A program made the position numbers and the translations under genes. The notes under the pieces were generated by a model. That model saw nothing but the letters and a program-made list of their open reading frames with translations, searched no databases and was not told the DNA's origin. This document shows, one piece after another, positions 7,176 through 14,414 of a DNA stretch of 64,000 nucleotides. Within the stretch, counting starts at the first letter, position 1. Each line of letters opens with the position of its first letter. The DNA is from Terriglobia bacterium (lineage in GTDB: Bacteria; Acidobacteriota; Terriglobia; Terriglobales; Acidobacteriaceae), in assembly GCA_020073465.1 (NCBI GenBank), contig JAIQFC010000017.1:62001-126000 (forward strand). Reading direction: 5' to 3'.

Positions 7176-9836
7176 ATGGTGTATCGTTCTGCATTCCTCC
7201 GCGAGGCGGCGGGGAGCCGTGAGGGTGCTTTGGGCTCGGGTCGCAGCAAGGTTGTTCCACTCCAAAGATTTCCGAGAATCCTGACGACGGCGGTACTCGG
7301 GATGGCCACCTCGTCCGGATGGTGCGCACCCGCTCCGCAGGCGGCGGTTGCGACCCAGGCCACCGCGTCCTCATCCGCGCAGGAGTCACAGCCTTCCTCG
7401 CAAAGTGCCAACGGACAACAGCCTGCCGCCGCCCCGCAGAACCCGCCGGCGCAACTGTCAGAGCCTCCGGTCAAGAATCCGCAGGGCCAGGCCGCGCCAA
7501 AGCCTGCTGTAGAACCGCCAACTTTAACCATTCCCCTGCTCGCGAGCGCTCCTACGTTGGAGAATTTCCTCACCATGAAGCCGCTGGGCGATGCAGCGCG
7601 GCAGATGGCGAAGGTCACAGGCTTCGTGCAGCGCAATCCCCACGATGGGGAGAGCGTCTCGGAGCCTACGGAAGCCTATCTCGGCTATGACAAGAAGAAC
7701 CTGTACGTGGTCTTCGTCTGCTTCGACGATCCCGGAAAGGTGCGCGGACGCATGTCGCGGCGGGAAGACATCTTCGACGACGACCAGGTGGAGGTGATGC
7801 TCGATACCTTCCATGACCGGCGGCGGGCGTACGCCTTCCAGTCGACTCCGCTGGGCGTGCAGTGGGACGCCATCTATACCGAGGCTTCGCGCGAGGAAGT
7901 GAGCGGGAATTTCGATACGTCGTTCGACACGGTGTGGGACTCCCGAGGCAAGGAGACGAGCCAGGGTTTCGTGGTATGGATGTCGATTCCGTTCAAGAGT
8001 CTGCGTTTTCCGGCGGTCCGGCAGCAGGAGTGGGGAATCATTCTGTACCGCGGCATCATTCGCAACAACGAAGACACCTTCTGGCCCCATGTTTCCTACA
8101 AGGTGCAGGGGCGGTTGGGACAGGCCGCAACGCTCAGCGGGCTGGAGGGAATTTCTCCGGGCCGGAGTATCGAACTGATTCCCTATGGCGTGATGCGTGG
8201 ATTTCGCGCGCTCGATACGCGTGATCCGAGTAATCCGTTTTTCCAGCATGCCGTGGCCCAGGGCCAGCCGGGAATGGACGCGAAGTTTGTGATTCGTGAC
8301 CACTTTGTGGTGGATATGACGGCGAATCCCGACTTCAGCCAGGTTGAGTCGGAGGATCCGCAGATTACGGTGAATCAGAGATTCGCCGTCTACTTTCCCG
8401 AGAAGCGGCCGTTCTTTCTGGAGAACGAAGACTACTTCCGTACGCCGCTGAATCTTTTCTTCACCCGCAATATCGGTGATCCTTCTGCGGGAATCCGGTT
8501 GACCGGCAAGCAGGGACCGTACTCCGTCGGCCTTATGACCACCGATGACCGCAGTCCGGGCCTTCTGGTGCCGGATGCGGACCCGCGCTCGGGTACGCGG
8601 TCCTACTTCACGATCGCGCGCGCCAGCCGCGACATCTTCAAGCAGTCGAGTGTGGGCGTGATCTACACCGACTGGGAATATCCGGCTTCGAAAGAGTTCA
8701 ACCGTATCGGAGGAATCGACACGCGGCTGAAATTTAACGCCAACTGGACGTTGGAAGGGCAGGCGATCGTGAGCTCCACCGATTGCCGCGGCGTGTGGAT
8801 ATTCTGCTCGTCCTCGGATGCCAGTCGCAATTACGAAGCGGGCCCGGCCGACAAGCTCGACCTCAAGCGCGATGGGCTGCATTTTACTTACGAAGCGATT
8901 TACGACGACATCAGCCCCGGGTTCACGACTGTGCCGGGATTTGTGAATCGCACAGATATCCGCTACGCGTGGCAGGAAGCCGACTATCGTTTTCGTCCCA
9001 AGAAGGGTTGGATCGTCGACTGGGGGCCGACGCTGATTAACCGCTACGTGTTCGATCACACCGGCTTGCGCCTAGATACGGACTACCGCCCATACTTCGC
9101 CATCCAGGGGCGCGGGCAAACCTATATCTTCCTGTTCCCTTACGAGGAGTTGCGCGAACGGCTACGGCCGAAGGACTTCTTCTTCCTCACTCAGAATCAG
9201 GACTTTCACGAGCACACCAGCGGAGCCTCGATCCAGACCGGCTACTTTCCCAAGATGACGGTGGGGGCGAGCTACTACTGGGGAGATGGAGTGAACTTCG
9301 TGCCGGCGGCTGGATCGCCCTTTAGCGGAGCGCCGTTTCTGGCGCGGTCTGACACCGGCACGGCGATGCTGACGCTGCGTCCGGTGAAGCCCTTGAAGAT
9401 TGAGAATACCTACCTGTTTGAACGATTGCGCGCGACGGACAGCACGTACCTGGCCGCAGTGGCGCTGACCCCGGGCATCGGGAAAGGCATACTCAACGAT
9501 CACATTGTGCGCAGCAAGTGGAACTGGCAGTTCACGCCGAAGCTCTCGTTGCGCGTGATTCTTCAGTACAACGCGCTGCTCGCCAACACGCCGGGAAACG
9601 CGGTTTATCCCTACACCTTCCTCCCGACTTCGAAGCAGTTCAACGCAGACTTCCTGATCACGTACCTGGTGCATCCGGGAACAGCGGTCTACGTGGGATA
9701 CAACAGCGACGTGCAGAACCTGGACCATGGGCTGATGCCAGATCCCGCGGGCCTGGCAGGGTTGAACACGGCGAAGGGCTTTATCAACGACAGCCGGCAG
9801 TTCTTTGTGAAGGTGTCGTATCAGTTCAGGTTCTGA
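7176..9836 (+). CDS. Large outer-membrane protein with CBM9-like domain and DUF5916 barrel
   Basis: 886-residue envelope protein from the likely ATG at 7176. Order: an N-terminal signal-like stretch (FPRILTTAVLGMATSSGWCAPA), a Gln/Pro/Ala-rich linker, a carbohydrate-binding family 9/DOMON-like beta sandwich (AYLGYDKKNLYVVFVCFDD, DDQVEVMLDTFHDRRRAYAF), then a long DUF5916 region with AVYFPEKRPFFLENEDYF and FTRNIGDPSAGIRLTGK, and a C-terminal half rich in alternating beta strands ending in YQFRF, a classic outer-membrane terminal aromatic. The open frame extends upstream to 6837 but that part overlaps the RidA gene and lacks coding character. Function in the family is not established; surface binding or transport is inferred. 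Confidence 0.85.
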   Translation: MVYRSAFLREAAGSREGALGSGRSKVVPLQRFPRILTTAVLGMATSSGWCAPAPQAAVATQATASSSAQESQPSSQSANGQQPAAAPQNPPAQLSEPPVKNPQGQAAPKPAVEPPTLTIPLLASAPTLENFLTMKPLGDAARQMAKVTGFVQRNPHDGESVSEPTEAYLGYDKKNLYVVFVCFDDPGKVRGRMSRREDIFDDDQVEVMLDTFHDRRRAYAFQSTPLGVQWDAIYTEASREEVSGNFDTSFDTVWDSRGKETSQGFVVWMSIPFKSLRFPAVRQQEWGIILYRGIIRNNEDTFWPHVSYKVQGRLGQAATLSGLEGISPGRSIELIPYGVMRGFRALDTRDPSNPFFQHAVAQGQPGMDAKFVIRDHFVVDMTANPDFSQVESEDPQITVNQRFAVYFPEKRPFFLENEDYFRTPLNLFFTRNIGDPSAGIRLTGKQGPYSVGLMTTDDRSPGLLVPDADPRSGTRSYFTIARASRDIFKQSSVGVIYTDWEYPASKEFNRIGGIDTRLKFNANWTLEGQAIVSSTDCRGVWIFCSSSDASRNYEAGPADKLDLKRDGLHFTYEAIYDDISPGFTTVPGFVNRTDIRYAWQEADYRFRPKKGWIVDWGPTLINRYVFDHTGLRLDTDYRPYFAIQGRGQTYIFLFPYEELRERLRPKDFFFLTQNQDFHEHTSGASIQTGYFPKMTVGASYYWGDGVNFVPAAGSPFSGAPFLARSDTGTAMLTLRPVKPLKIENTYLFERLRATDSTYLAAVALTPGIGKGILNDHIVRSKWNWQFTPKLSLRVILQYNALLANTPGNAVYPYTFLPTSKQFNADFLITYLVHPGTAVYVGYNSDVQNLDHGLMPDPAGLAGLNTAKGFINDSRQFFVKVSYQFRF

Positions 9837-9843
9837 AGAAGTT

Positions 9844-9925
9844 GTCAGCCATCAGCTATCAGCTTTCAGCCAATGAAACACCTGATTCGATTGACTTTGC
9901 TGAAAGCTGACGGCTGATAGCTGAC
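9844..9925. repeat. Imperfect inverted repeat of TCAGC units
   Basis: Two 27-bp arms, 9844-9870 and 9899-9925, pair with 24 of 27 matches around a 28-base spacer. Each arm is built from repeated (A/C/G)TCAGC units. It begins 7 bases after the stop of the DUF5916 gene and may act as a transcription-ending structure, or may be a mobile palindrome. Confidence 0.65.
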
Positions 9926-9995
9926 AGCTGCCCGGTTGCTGAATCCGGCGGGTATCCGGTAGAATCTAAAGACTCGATTAGGATTGGAACCCACT

Positions 9996-10223
9996 ATGAA
10001 GGCAGCCATTCATCCCGCTTACCATGAAGTGCGCGTGCACTGCGCGTGCGGAAATGCATTTGTGACCCGGTCGACCCACAAGGGCGACATCGCGGTGGAA
10101 ATCTGCTCCAATTGCCATCCCTTCTTCACCGGCAAGCAGAAGCTGATGGATACCGCTGGACGCGTGGAGCGCTTCCGCCGCAAGTACGCGAAGAAGGACG
10201 CCGCGACGCCCGCTAAGAATTAA
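9996..10223 (+). CDS. rpmE: 50S ribosomal protein L31
   Basis: 75-residue zinc-binding L31, part of the large ribosomal subunit. [20 protein letters not shown] matches the family start and the four zinc ligands are present (C16, C18, C37, C40), so this is the zinc-containing C+ form. The ATG at 9996 is preferred over a TTG four codons upstream because it gives the normal family N-terminus. The C-terminus ([13 protein letters not shown]) has a short Ala/Lys extension. A rho-independent terminator follows, so it is probably a single-gene unit. Confidence 0.95.
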   Translation: MKAAIHPAYHEVRVHCACGNAFVTRSTHKGDIAVEICSNCHPFFTGKQKLMDTAGRVERFRRKYAKKDAATPAKN

Positions 10224-10271
10224 CTTCTTCGCCGCGGATTTCGCGGATTCACGCAGATAGGCCTCAAATTC

Positions 10272-10301
10272 AGCCCTCGCTTTGGCGGGGGCTTTGTTTT
10301 T
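10272..10301 (+). terminator. Rho-independent terminator after rpmE
   Basis: Stem AGCCCTCGC (10272-10280), loop TTTG, stem GCGGGGGCT (10285-10293, one G-T pair), followed by TTGTTTTT. It lies about 48 bases after the rpmE stop and before the dusB start. Confidence 0.85.
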
Positions 10302-10324
10302 GCGGGGGCAAGTAGAATAGGAAC

Positions 10325-11566
10325 GTGAGGAAGGGCTGGGACAATCCGGTGGGGTCGGGGGAGCGGGCGGCATTCGCGGGCGAGGGCCCCTTCGGCTATC
10401 GCTCAGGGCAGGTCCGCGCCACACTTGCTGTGCCTGCGTCTGTCTCGATTGGCGGGATTGAGATTGCTCCCGCGACCGTGCTTGCGCCGATGGCTGGGGT
10501 GACCGACACGGTGTTCCGGAGGTTCATCCGCAATCTGGGCGGGTGCGGGCTGATCATGACGGAGTTCACGTCGGCCGACGGCGTGCTTCGGAAGAAGGAT
10601 CAGAAGGCGAAGCGATATCTGCATTTCTATGAGGACGAGCATCCGATTTCGGCGCAGCTGTTTGGCAGCGATCCGCAGGTGATGGCGGAGGCGGCGCGCA
10701 TGGTCGAGGGACTCGGGTTCGACCTGGTGGATTTGAACCTGGGGTGCCCGGCGAAGAAGGTGGTCAAGTGCAACGGAGGGTCGGGGCTGCTGCGCGATCT
10801 GCCGGCGATTGGAAAGATTTTCGAGGCGGTGAGGGCAGCGGTGAAGATTCCGTTCACGGTAAAATTCCGCGCTGGGTGGAATGACGAAGAGATCGTGTGC
10901 GTGGAATTGGCTCGCATGGCGGAGTCGTGCGGGCTGGCGGCGGTGGCTCTGCATGCGCGCACGCGCGAGCAGGGATATAGCGGTCAGGCGCGCTGGGACT
11001 GGATTGCGGCGGTGAAGGATGCGGTGAAAATTCCCGTGATTGGGAATGGCGACATTCGCACACCTGAGGATGCTTGTGCCATGGTCACGCAGACTGGCTG
11101 CGACGCGGTGATGATCGGTCGGACGGCGCCCTCGAATCCGTGGATCTTCCGGCAGATTCAGCAGTATTGTGCGGGGATGGATCGTGGAGGGGCGGACGCC
11201 CTCGTCCGCCCAACCAGCGCCGATGCTCTGGCCTTTGGGCCGTCCGATGGTACTCCCCCGGACGAGGGCGTCCGGGGCTCCATGGATGAGAAGCTCAGGG
11301 ATCAGAAGCTTTACGACGAGCCCAGCGAGGCCGATCGCTACCAGATGATCCGCACTTACTTCCAGATGCTGATCGAAGAAGAGCTGCCGGACGCCGTCGG
11401 CAAGATGAAGCAGTTCGCGTCATGGTTCACGCACGGCGTCCCGGGCGGAGCGGGGCTGCGCAAGGCGATCTACGAGTCGAAGAGCGCGGTGGAGATTTTG
11501 GGAAGGGTGGAGGAGTTTTTCGAGGCGAGGCTGTCAGAGCAGGCACTCGCTTCGCTCGTAGAGTGA
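10325..11566 (+). CDS. dusB: tRNA-dihydrouridine synthase with in-frame hairpin-repeat insertion
   Basis: FMN-dependent enzyme that reduces uridines in the tRNA D-loop. The TIM-barrel signatures are clear: VLAPMAGVTDTVFRR, MTEFTSADG, QLFGSDPQ, DLNLGCPAKKVVKCNGGSGLL (catalytic Cys in GCPA), VKFRAGW, ALHARTREQGYSGQA, GNGDIRTPED and MIGRTAPSNPWIF. At 413 residues it is longer than usual (about 320-350). About 34 extra residues (287-320, GGADALVRP...PPDEGVRGSM) are encoded by a hairpin repeat at 11184-11284 of the kind that flanks the RAYT gene at 56 kb. The N-terminal 35 residues are low-complexity, so a GTG at 10430 is a plausible alternative start. Confidence 0.92.
   Translation: MRKGWDNPVGSGERAAFAGEGPFGYRSGQVRATLAVPASVSIGGIEIAPATVLAPMAGVTDTVFRRFIRNLGGCGLIMTEFTSADGVLRKKDQKAKRYLHFYEDEHPISAQLFGSDPQVMAEAARMVEGLGFDLVDLNLGCPAKKVVKCNGGSGLLRDLPAIGKIFEAVRAAVKIPFTVKFRAGWNDEEIVCVELARMAESCGLAAVALHARTREQGYSGQARWDWIAAVKDAVKIPVIGNGDIRTPEDACAMVTQTGCDAVMIGRTAPSNPWIFRQIQQYCAGMDRGGADALVRPTSADALAFGPSDGTPPDEGVRGSMDEKLRDQKLYDEPSEADRYQMIRTYFQMLIEEELPDAVGKMKQFASWFTHGVPGGAGLRKAIYESKSAVEILGRVEEFFEARLSEQALASLVE
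11184..11284. repeat. RAYT-type double hairpin repeat inside dusB
   Basis: Two hairpins: GGGCGGACG-CCCT-CGTCCGCCC at 11190-11211 and CCCCGGACG-AGGG-CGTCCGGGG at 11256-11277, bounded by GTGGAG and CTCCATG. Order and ends match an inverted copy of the repeat flanking the RAYT gene. It keeps the dusB frame open and encodes GGADALVRP and PPDEGVRGSM. Confidence 0.9.
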
Positions 11567-11598
11567 GGGCTGTGTGCGTTGTTGGTGTTCTGACCGTG

Positions 11599-12642
11599 CT
11601 AGGGCTTGGTGGCGAACCGCCTTCGCAACTCCGACCGGGTTAACCCAGCCTTGCCAAAGTAGGCCTCAGCAGGAGCCGCATCGGCGAAGTTGTCTAGTAA
11701 TTGATCCCGCAAAATCTTGAGGAGGCTACTGCGAACAATGAAGCTGGCAGCCTCTAGTAGCACCTCAAATGTCGGAACGCGACCGTTGAACCCATGGCGG
11801 CGTGCATCAGAAAAAAAGCTATCAGGAATTCTGTCGCCATGCGCGATGAAGTTCCTGACTTTGTAGAGGTCATTTACGATTTCGCCGACGGAGATCGCAG
11901 GTTGTGGGAGCAAGGTCGATATGTCCCCAGGTGCGTAGATGGAAGTACTTGCTCCAAGGAACCACTTGATTCTTTCCCTGGCGACTAAGCTTCCCATGTG
12001 TTCTTGGTGATGCGAGGTGTAGATCGACTCGATCGCGCAGGACCACAGTATGTACCGTGCTTTTGCTTGCCAAGGTTGAAAGTGGCCCAGTTCGTGGAAC
12101 TGAGCGGCCATCCGGAATTTCCAGTACGGTCCATTCATGGCTCGCAGGAACTCTGGCGCCCTTCTCTTTAATTCATCCGCATCTCGATTTCGAAGAGTAA
12201 AGTGTTTTTGTACTTCAGGAACTTCGTGAAATTCGAGCGGATGGTCAAACTTGAGGACATCGAAGGTGCCGTCATCCCGAACGGTCCCCTGCATGAGAAG
12301 CGCAGACTGACGCATCGGCCGAATCAGTCGAAGGCAGGCTGCTAGGTTATACACAAGCTGAGCAGACGTCCGGATTTGCTCTTCCTCTTGGTTCATGTAG
12401 ATGCCGCTCTCGGATTGGTAACGATGCACGAGAGCGATTTGCACTTGCTGCAGGTCCCGAGCAGCATCCGACCCCATCCTCGGCTCGACGAAAGTAAACG
12501 TATCTGCCTTTAGGAAACTTGATACCTCCTCGATCCGAACACCCTGAATAATTTCGAAGGGCAAGCGCGTAGTGTCAAACTGCTCATCGTCGGCACCGCC
12601 TGCCAATTGATAGATTTCGTATAGGGTAAAGTTCTGAGTCAT
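11599..12642 (-). CDS. Protein with ApeA-like HEPN domain
   Basis: 347-residue protein without a confident full-length match. Its C-terminal part contains LYKVRNFIAHGDRI with the R-x4-H motif of HEPN ribonuclease domains (R263, H268), in the form seen in ApeA-like HEPN proteins. HEPN proteins often act as RNases in toxin-antitoxin or anti-phage systems, but many have other roles. The ATG start overlaps the stop of the upstream metallo-beta-lactamase gene by 4 bases (ATGA), so translation is likely coupled. The DNA is visibly less GC-rich than neighbouring genes, which hints at acquisition. Function is inferred from the motif only. Confidence 0.7.
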   Translation of the reverse strand: MTQNFTLYEIYQLAGGADDEQFDTTRLPFEIIQGVRIEEVSSFLKADTFTFVEPRMGSDAARDLQQVQIALVHRYQSESGIYMNQEEEQIRTSAQLVYNLAACLRLIRPMRQSALLMQGTVRDDGTFDVLKFDHPLEFHEVPEVQKHFTLRNRDADELKRRAPEFLRAMNGPYWKFRMAAQFHELGHFQPWQAKARYILWSCAIESIYTSHHQEHMGSLVARERIKWFLGASTSIYAPGDISTLLPQPAISVGEIVNDLYKVRNFIAHGDRIPDSFFSDARRHGFNGRVPTFEVLLEAASFIVRSSLLKILRDQLLDNFADAAPAEAYFGKAGLTRSELRRRFATKP

Positions 12643-13598
12643 GGCAGGGCTGATCCTCCTAGCAGCTTAGCCGCCCTCGCCACCATCTTCCCTGAATCAT
12701 CCTTTTCAACAAACGCCCAGGGCGTCTTTGGGTCGTGGGTGAAGACGGTCAGCCATTTCTCCGGGATCGACTGGGCGTAGTACTGCTTCTTGCTCTCGAT
12801 GGTTTGCAGCGGGTAGAGGTCGAAGGCCATGCCCCAGGTGAGGTCGATGTGGGCGGTGGTGGGGATCAGGTCGGAGATGTAGCAGGCGGTCGTGGCCTTG
12901 CTTTCGACAGTGGTGTCTGCGGTGTAGGACACGGGTTGTGCCGGCGGAACCGAGATCCCTCGCTTTGCTCGGGATGACAAACTCTGGGAGGGGCTCGTCA
13001 TGATCACGGCTTGCATGCTGGCGGTGTGGCCGGGAAAAGTTCTTACCGTGATGCCGGGGACGATTTCTTCACTGCCTTTTGACAGGGTCATCTGGCCGCT
13101 TTGGACCAGCGGGTCGTAGTTGTCGGGGATAAAGCTGATGGCGTCGCGTTCGCTGGGCTTGCGCGAGTATTGCCATTCGCCCTCGGGGGCGTAGTACTTC
13201 GCGCGCGGAAATGTGGGGACGATCTTTCCGGTTTTATCGCGTACTGTGTTCCACCCGCAGTGGTCGAAGTGGAGGTGGGTGTTGATGATGATGTCGATGT
13301 CCTCGGGAGCGATGCCGGCGGCGGCGAGATTGGTGAGCAGATGCGCAGGCTGGCCGTAGATTTTGATCATGCGGTCGGAAAGCTTGTTGCCCATGCCGGT
13401 TTCGACCAACACGGTTTGCTTGCCAGTGCGGATCAGCAGCGAGTTGAGTCCGGCGGTGACGTAGTTGCGTTCGTCGGGCTGGACCTTGCGTGACCACATG
13501 ATTTTCGGGACCACGCCGAAGAAGGTTCCACCGTCGAGCGGATAGGTGCCGTCGGAGAAGATGGTGAGTTCGAAGTCGCCGAGGGTGAGGCGGTGCAT
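12639..13598 (-). CDS. Metallo-beta-lactamase-fold hydrolase with in-frame repeat
   Basis: 319-residue MBL-fold hydrolase related to quorum-quenching lactonase-like proteins. The zinc motif NTHLHFDHCGW is intact (H108, H110, D112, H113), with further ligands expected at H191 (FPGHTASMQ) and near D243 (YISDLIPT). Residues about 201-235 (TSPSQSLSSRAKRGISVPPA...) interrupt the usual short step from VIMTS to TACYISD. They contain a dispersed 'TGTCATCCCGAGC' repeat read in frame (12952-12979). No signal peptide is seen. The gene is translationally coupled to the HEPN gene downstream. Substrate unknown. Confidence 0.85.
   Translation of the reverse strand: MHRLTLGDFELTIFSDGTYPLDGGTFFGVVPKIMWSRKVQPDERNYVTAGLNSLLIRTGKQTVLVETGMGNKLSDRMIKIYGQPAHLLTNLAAAGIAPEDIDIIINTHLHFDHCGWNTVRDKTGKIVPTFPRAKYYAPEGEWQYSRKPSERDAISFIPDNYDPLVQSGQMTLSKGSEEIVPGITVRTFPGHTASMQAVIMTSPSQSLSSRAKRGISVPPAQPVSYTADTTVESKATTACYISDLIPTTAHIDLTWGMAFDLYPLQTIESKKQYYAQSIPEKWLTVFTHDPKTPWAFVEKDDSGKMVARAAKLLGGSALP
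12952..12979. repeat. TGTCATCCCGAGC-family repeat inside the MBL gene
   Basis: On the minus strand this reads TGTCATCCCGAGCAAAGCGA followed by GGGATCTC. Related sequences occur between genes at 13682-13853, 17113-17212, 25502-25590 and 44354-44508. Here it is translated as roughly LSSRAKRGIS within the hydrolase. Confidence 0.8.
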
Positions 13599-13927
13599 GG
13601 AGTTCAGTTTGCCACAGAACTTCTTGCCACGGATTCACGCGGATGAACGCGGATCTTCTTTCCGTTCATTATTACGAATCTTGTCATTCCGAGCCGGGGT
13701 TGGCGAGGAATCTGCTGTCGCGGCTGCCGGCAGACAGCAGATTCCCTTCGACTTCCCCCTCGGCTTCGCTCGGGGCTTCGGCAAAGCAGGGCAGGCTCTC
13801 TCACACTCTCGCCGCGCTGGGCGCGCGGCTGCGAGCGCGTCGGAATGACAAGACTTTTTCTTGAGATTGGGCCTCTTCGAGACAGCGATGGGGTGTAACT
13901 CTTGGTCTCCGGTACCATCAGATCTGC
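13599..13927. repeat. 329-bp intergenic region with long imperfect palindrome
   Basis: Most of the gap is an imperfect palindrome with ends TTGTCATTCCGA (from about 13681) and TCGGAATGACAA (to about 13853). An inner pair, AATCTGCTGTC and GACAGCAGATT, lies at about 13712-13744. It belongs to the same family as the repeat inside the adjacent MBL gene. The ends are near the divergent starts of the MBL gene and the small membrane protein gene, so promoters for both must lie in or beside it; none is obvious. Confidence 0.7.
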
Positions 13928-14338
13928 ATGCAACGTCCTGCGGGAGTTACGGCAGTTTCCGTTCTCTTCTTTCTGGCGGCGGGATATTTGTTCCTGCTCG
14001 CGGGGATCATGCTGGTGCGGGCAGGAGCGGTGTCGATGATATTGGGTGCGCCGCTGCTGCATGGATTGGAGTTGGCTGGGCCTTACATGTTTCTGCTGGC
14101 GGCGGCCGGCGGTGCGGGGATTGGGTGGGGGCTGTTGCGGCTGAACAATTGGGCGCGGCGGGTGGCGGTGATGGTGGCGATGCTGGGGATCGTGATGCTG
14201 ATTCCGAGTGTGTCGGCGGCCGCGGCGGGGTTTGGATCGGGGCTGCTGTGGGGCGGATTGGGAATTGCCGTGCGAGCGGCGGTGGTTTGGTATTTGTGGC
14301 AGGGGTGGGTGGTAGAGAAGTTTGAGAAGCGAAGCTAG
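13928..14338 (+). CDS. Small four-helix membrane protein, unknown function
   Basis: 136 residues with about four hydrophobic helices (around 10-30, 48-68, 75-95, 105-128) and short charged loops (LLRLNNWARRVAV). The C-terminus VVEKFEKRS is probably cytoplasmic. It resembles the many small uncharacterised inner-membrane proteins of Acidobacteriota. No catalytic motif is visible. It stands alone between a repeat region and clpB, which is convergent with it. Confidence 0.7.
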   Translation: MQRPAGVTAVSVLFFLAAGYLFLLAGIMLVRAGAVSMILGAPLLHGLELAGPYMFLLAAAGGAGIGWGLLRLNNWARRVAVMVAMLGIVMLIPSVSAAAAGFGSGLLWGGLGIAVRAAVVWYLWQGWVVEKFEKRS

Positions 14339-14350
14339 AGTGCCGGCAGC

Positions 14351-14400
14351 AAGTCGAGCTCTCGCTCGACCGGACAGCCGAGGCGGCTGTCCCTACGTGG
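14351..14400. repeat. Hairpin repeat TCGAGC/GGACAGCCG (family B)
   Basis: Between the small membrane protein gene and clpB. It contains GGACAGCCG-agg-CGGCTGTCC (14372-14392) next to a TCGAGCtctcGCTCGA hairpin and ends in CCCTACG. The same layout, with GGACGGGCG-N4-CGCCCGTCC as the main hairpin, recurs at 17274-17318, 19233-19277 and 22957-23005. Confidence 0.75.
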
Positions 14401-14414
14401 TTCGTGGTGCTGCC

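Noticed and set aside
7524-9059. Long open frame (511 codons) on the minus strand
   Set aside because: It is antisense to the DUF5916 gene, its protein is Arg/His-rich with no family pattern, and the plus-strand frame has clear domain motifs. Long antisense frames are expected in high-GC DNA.
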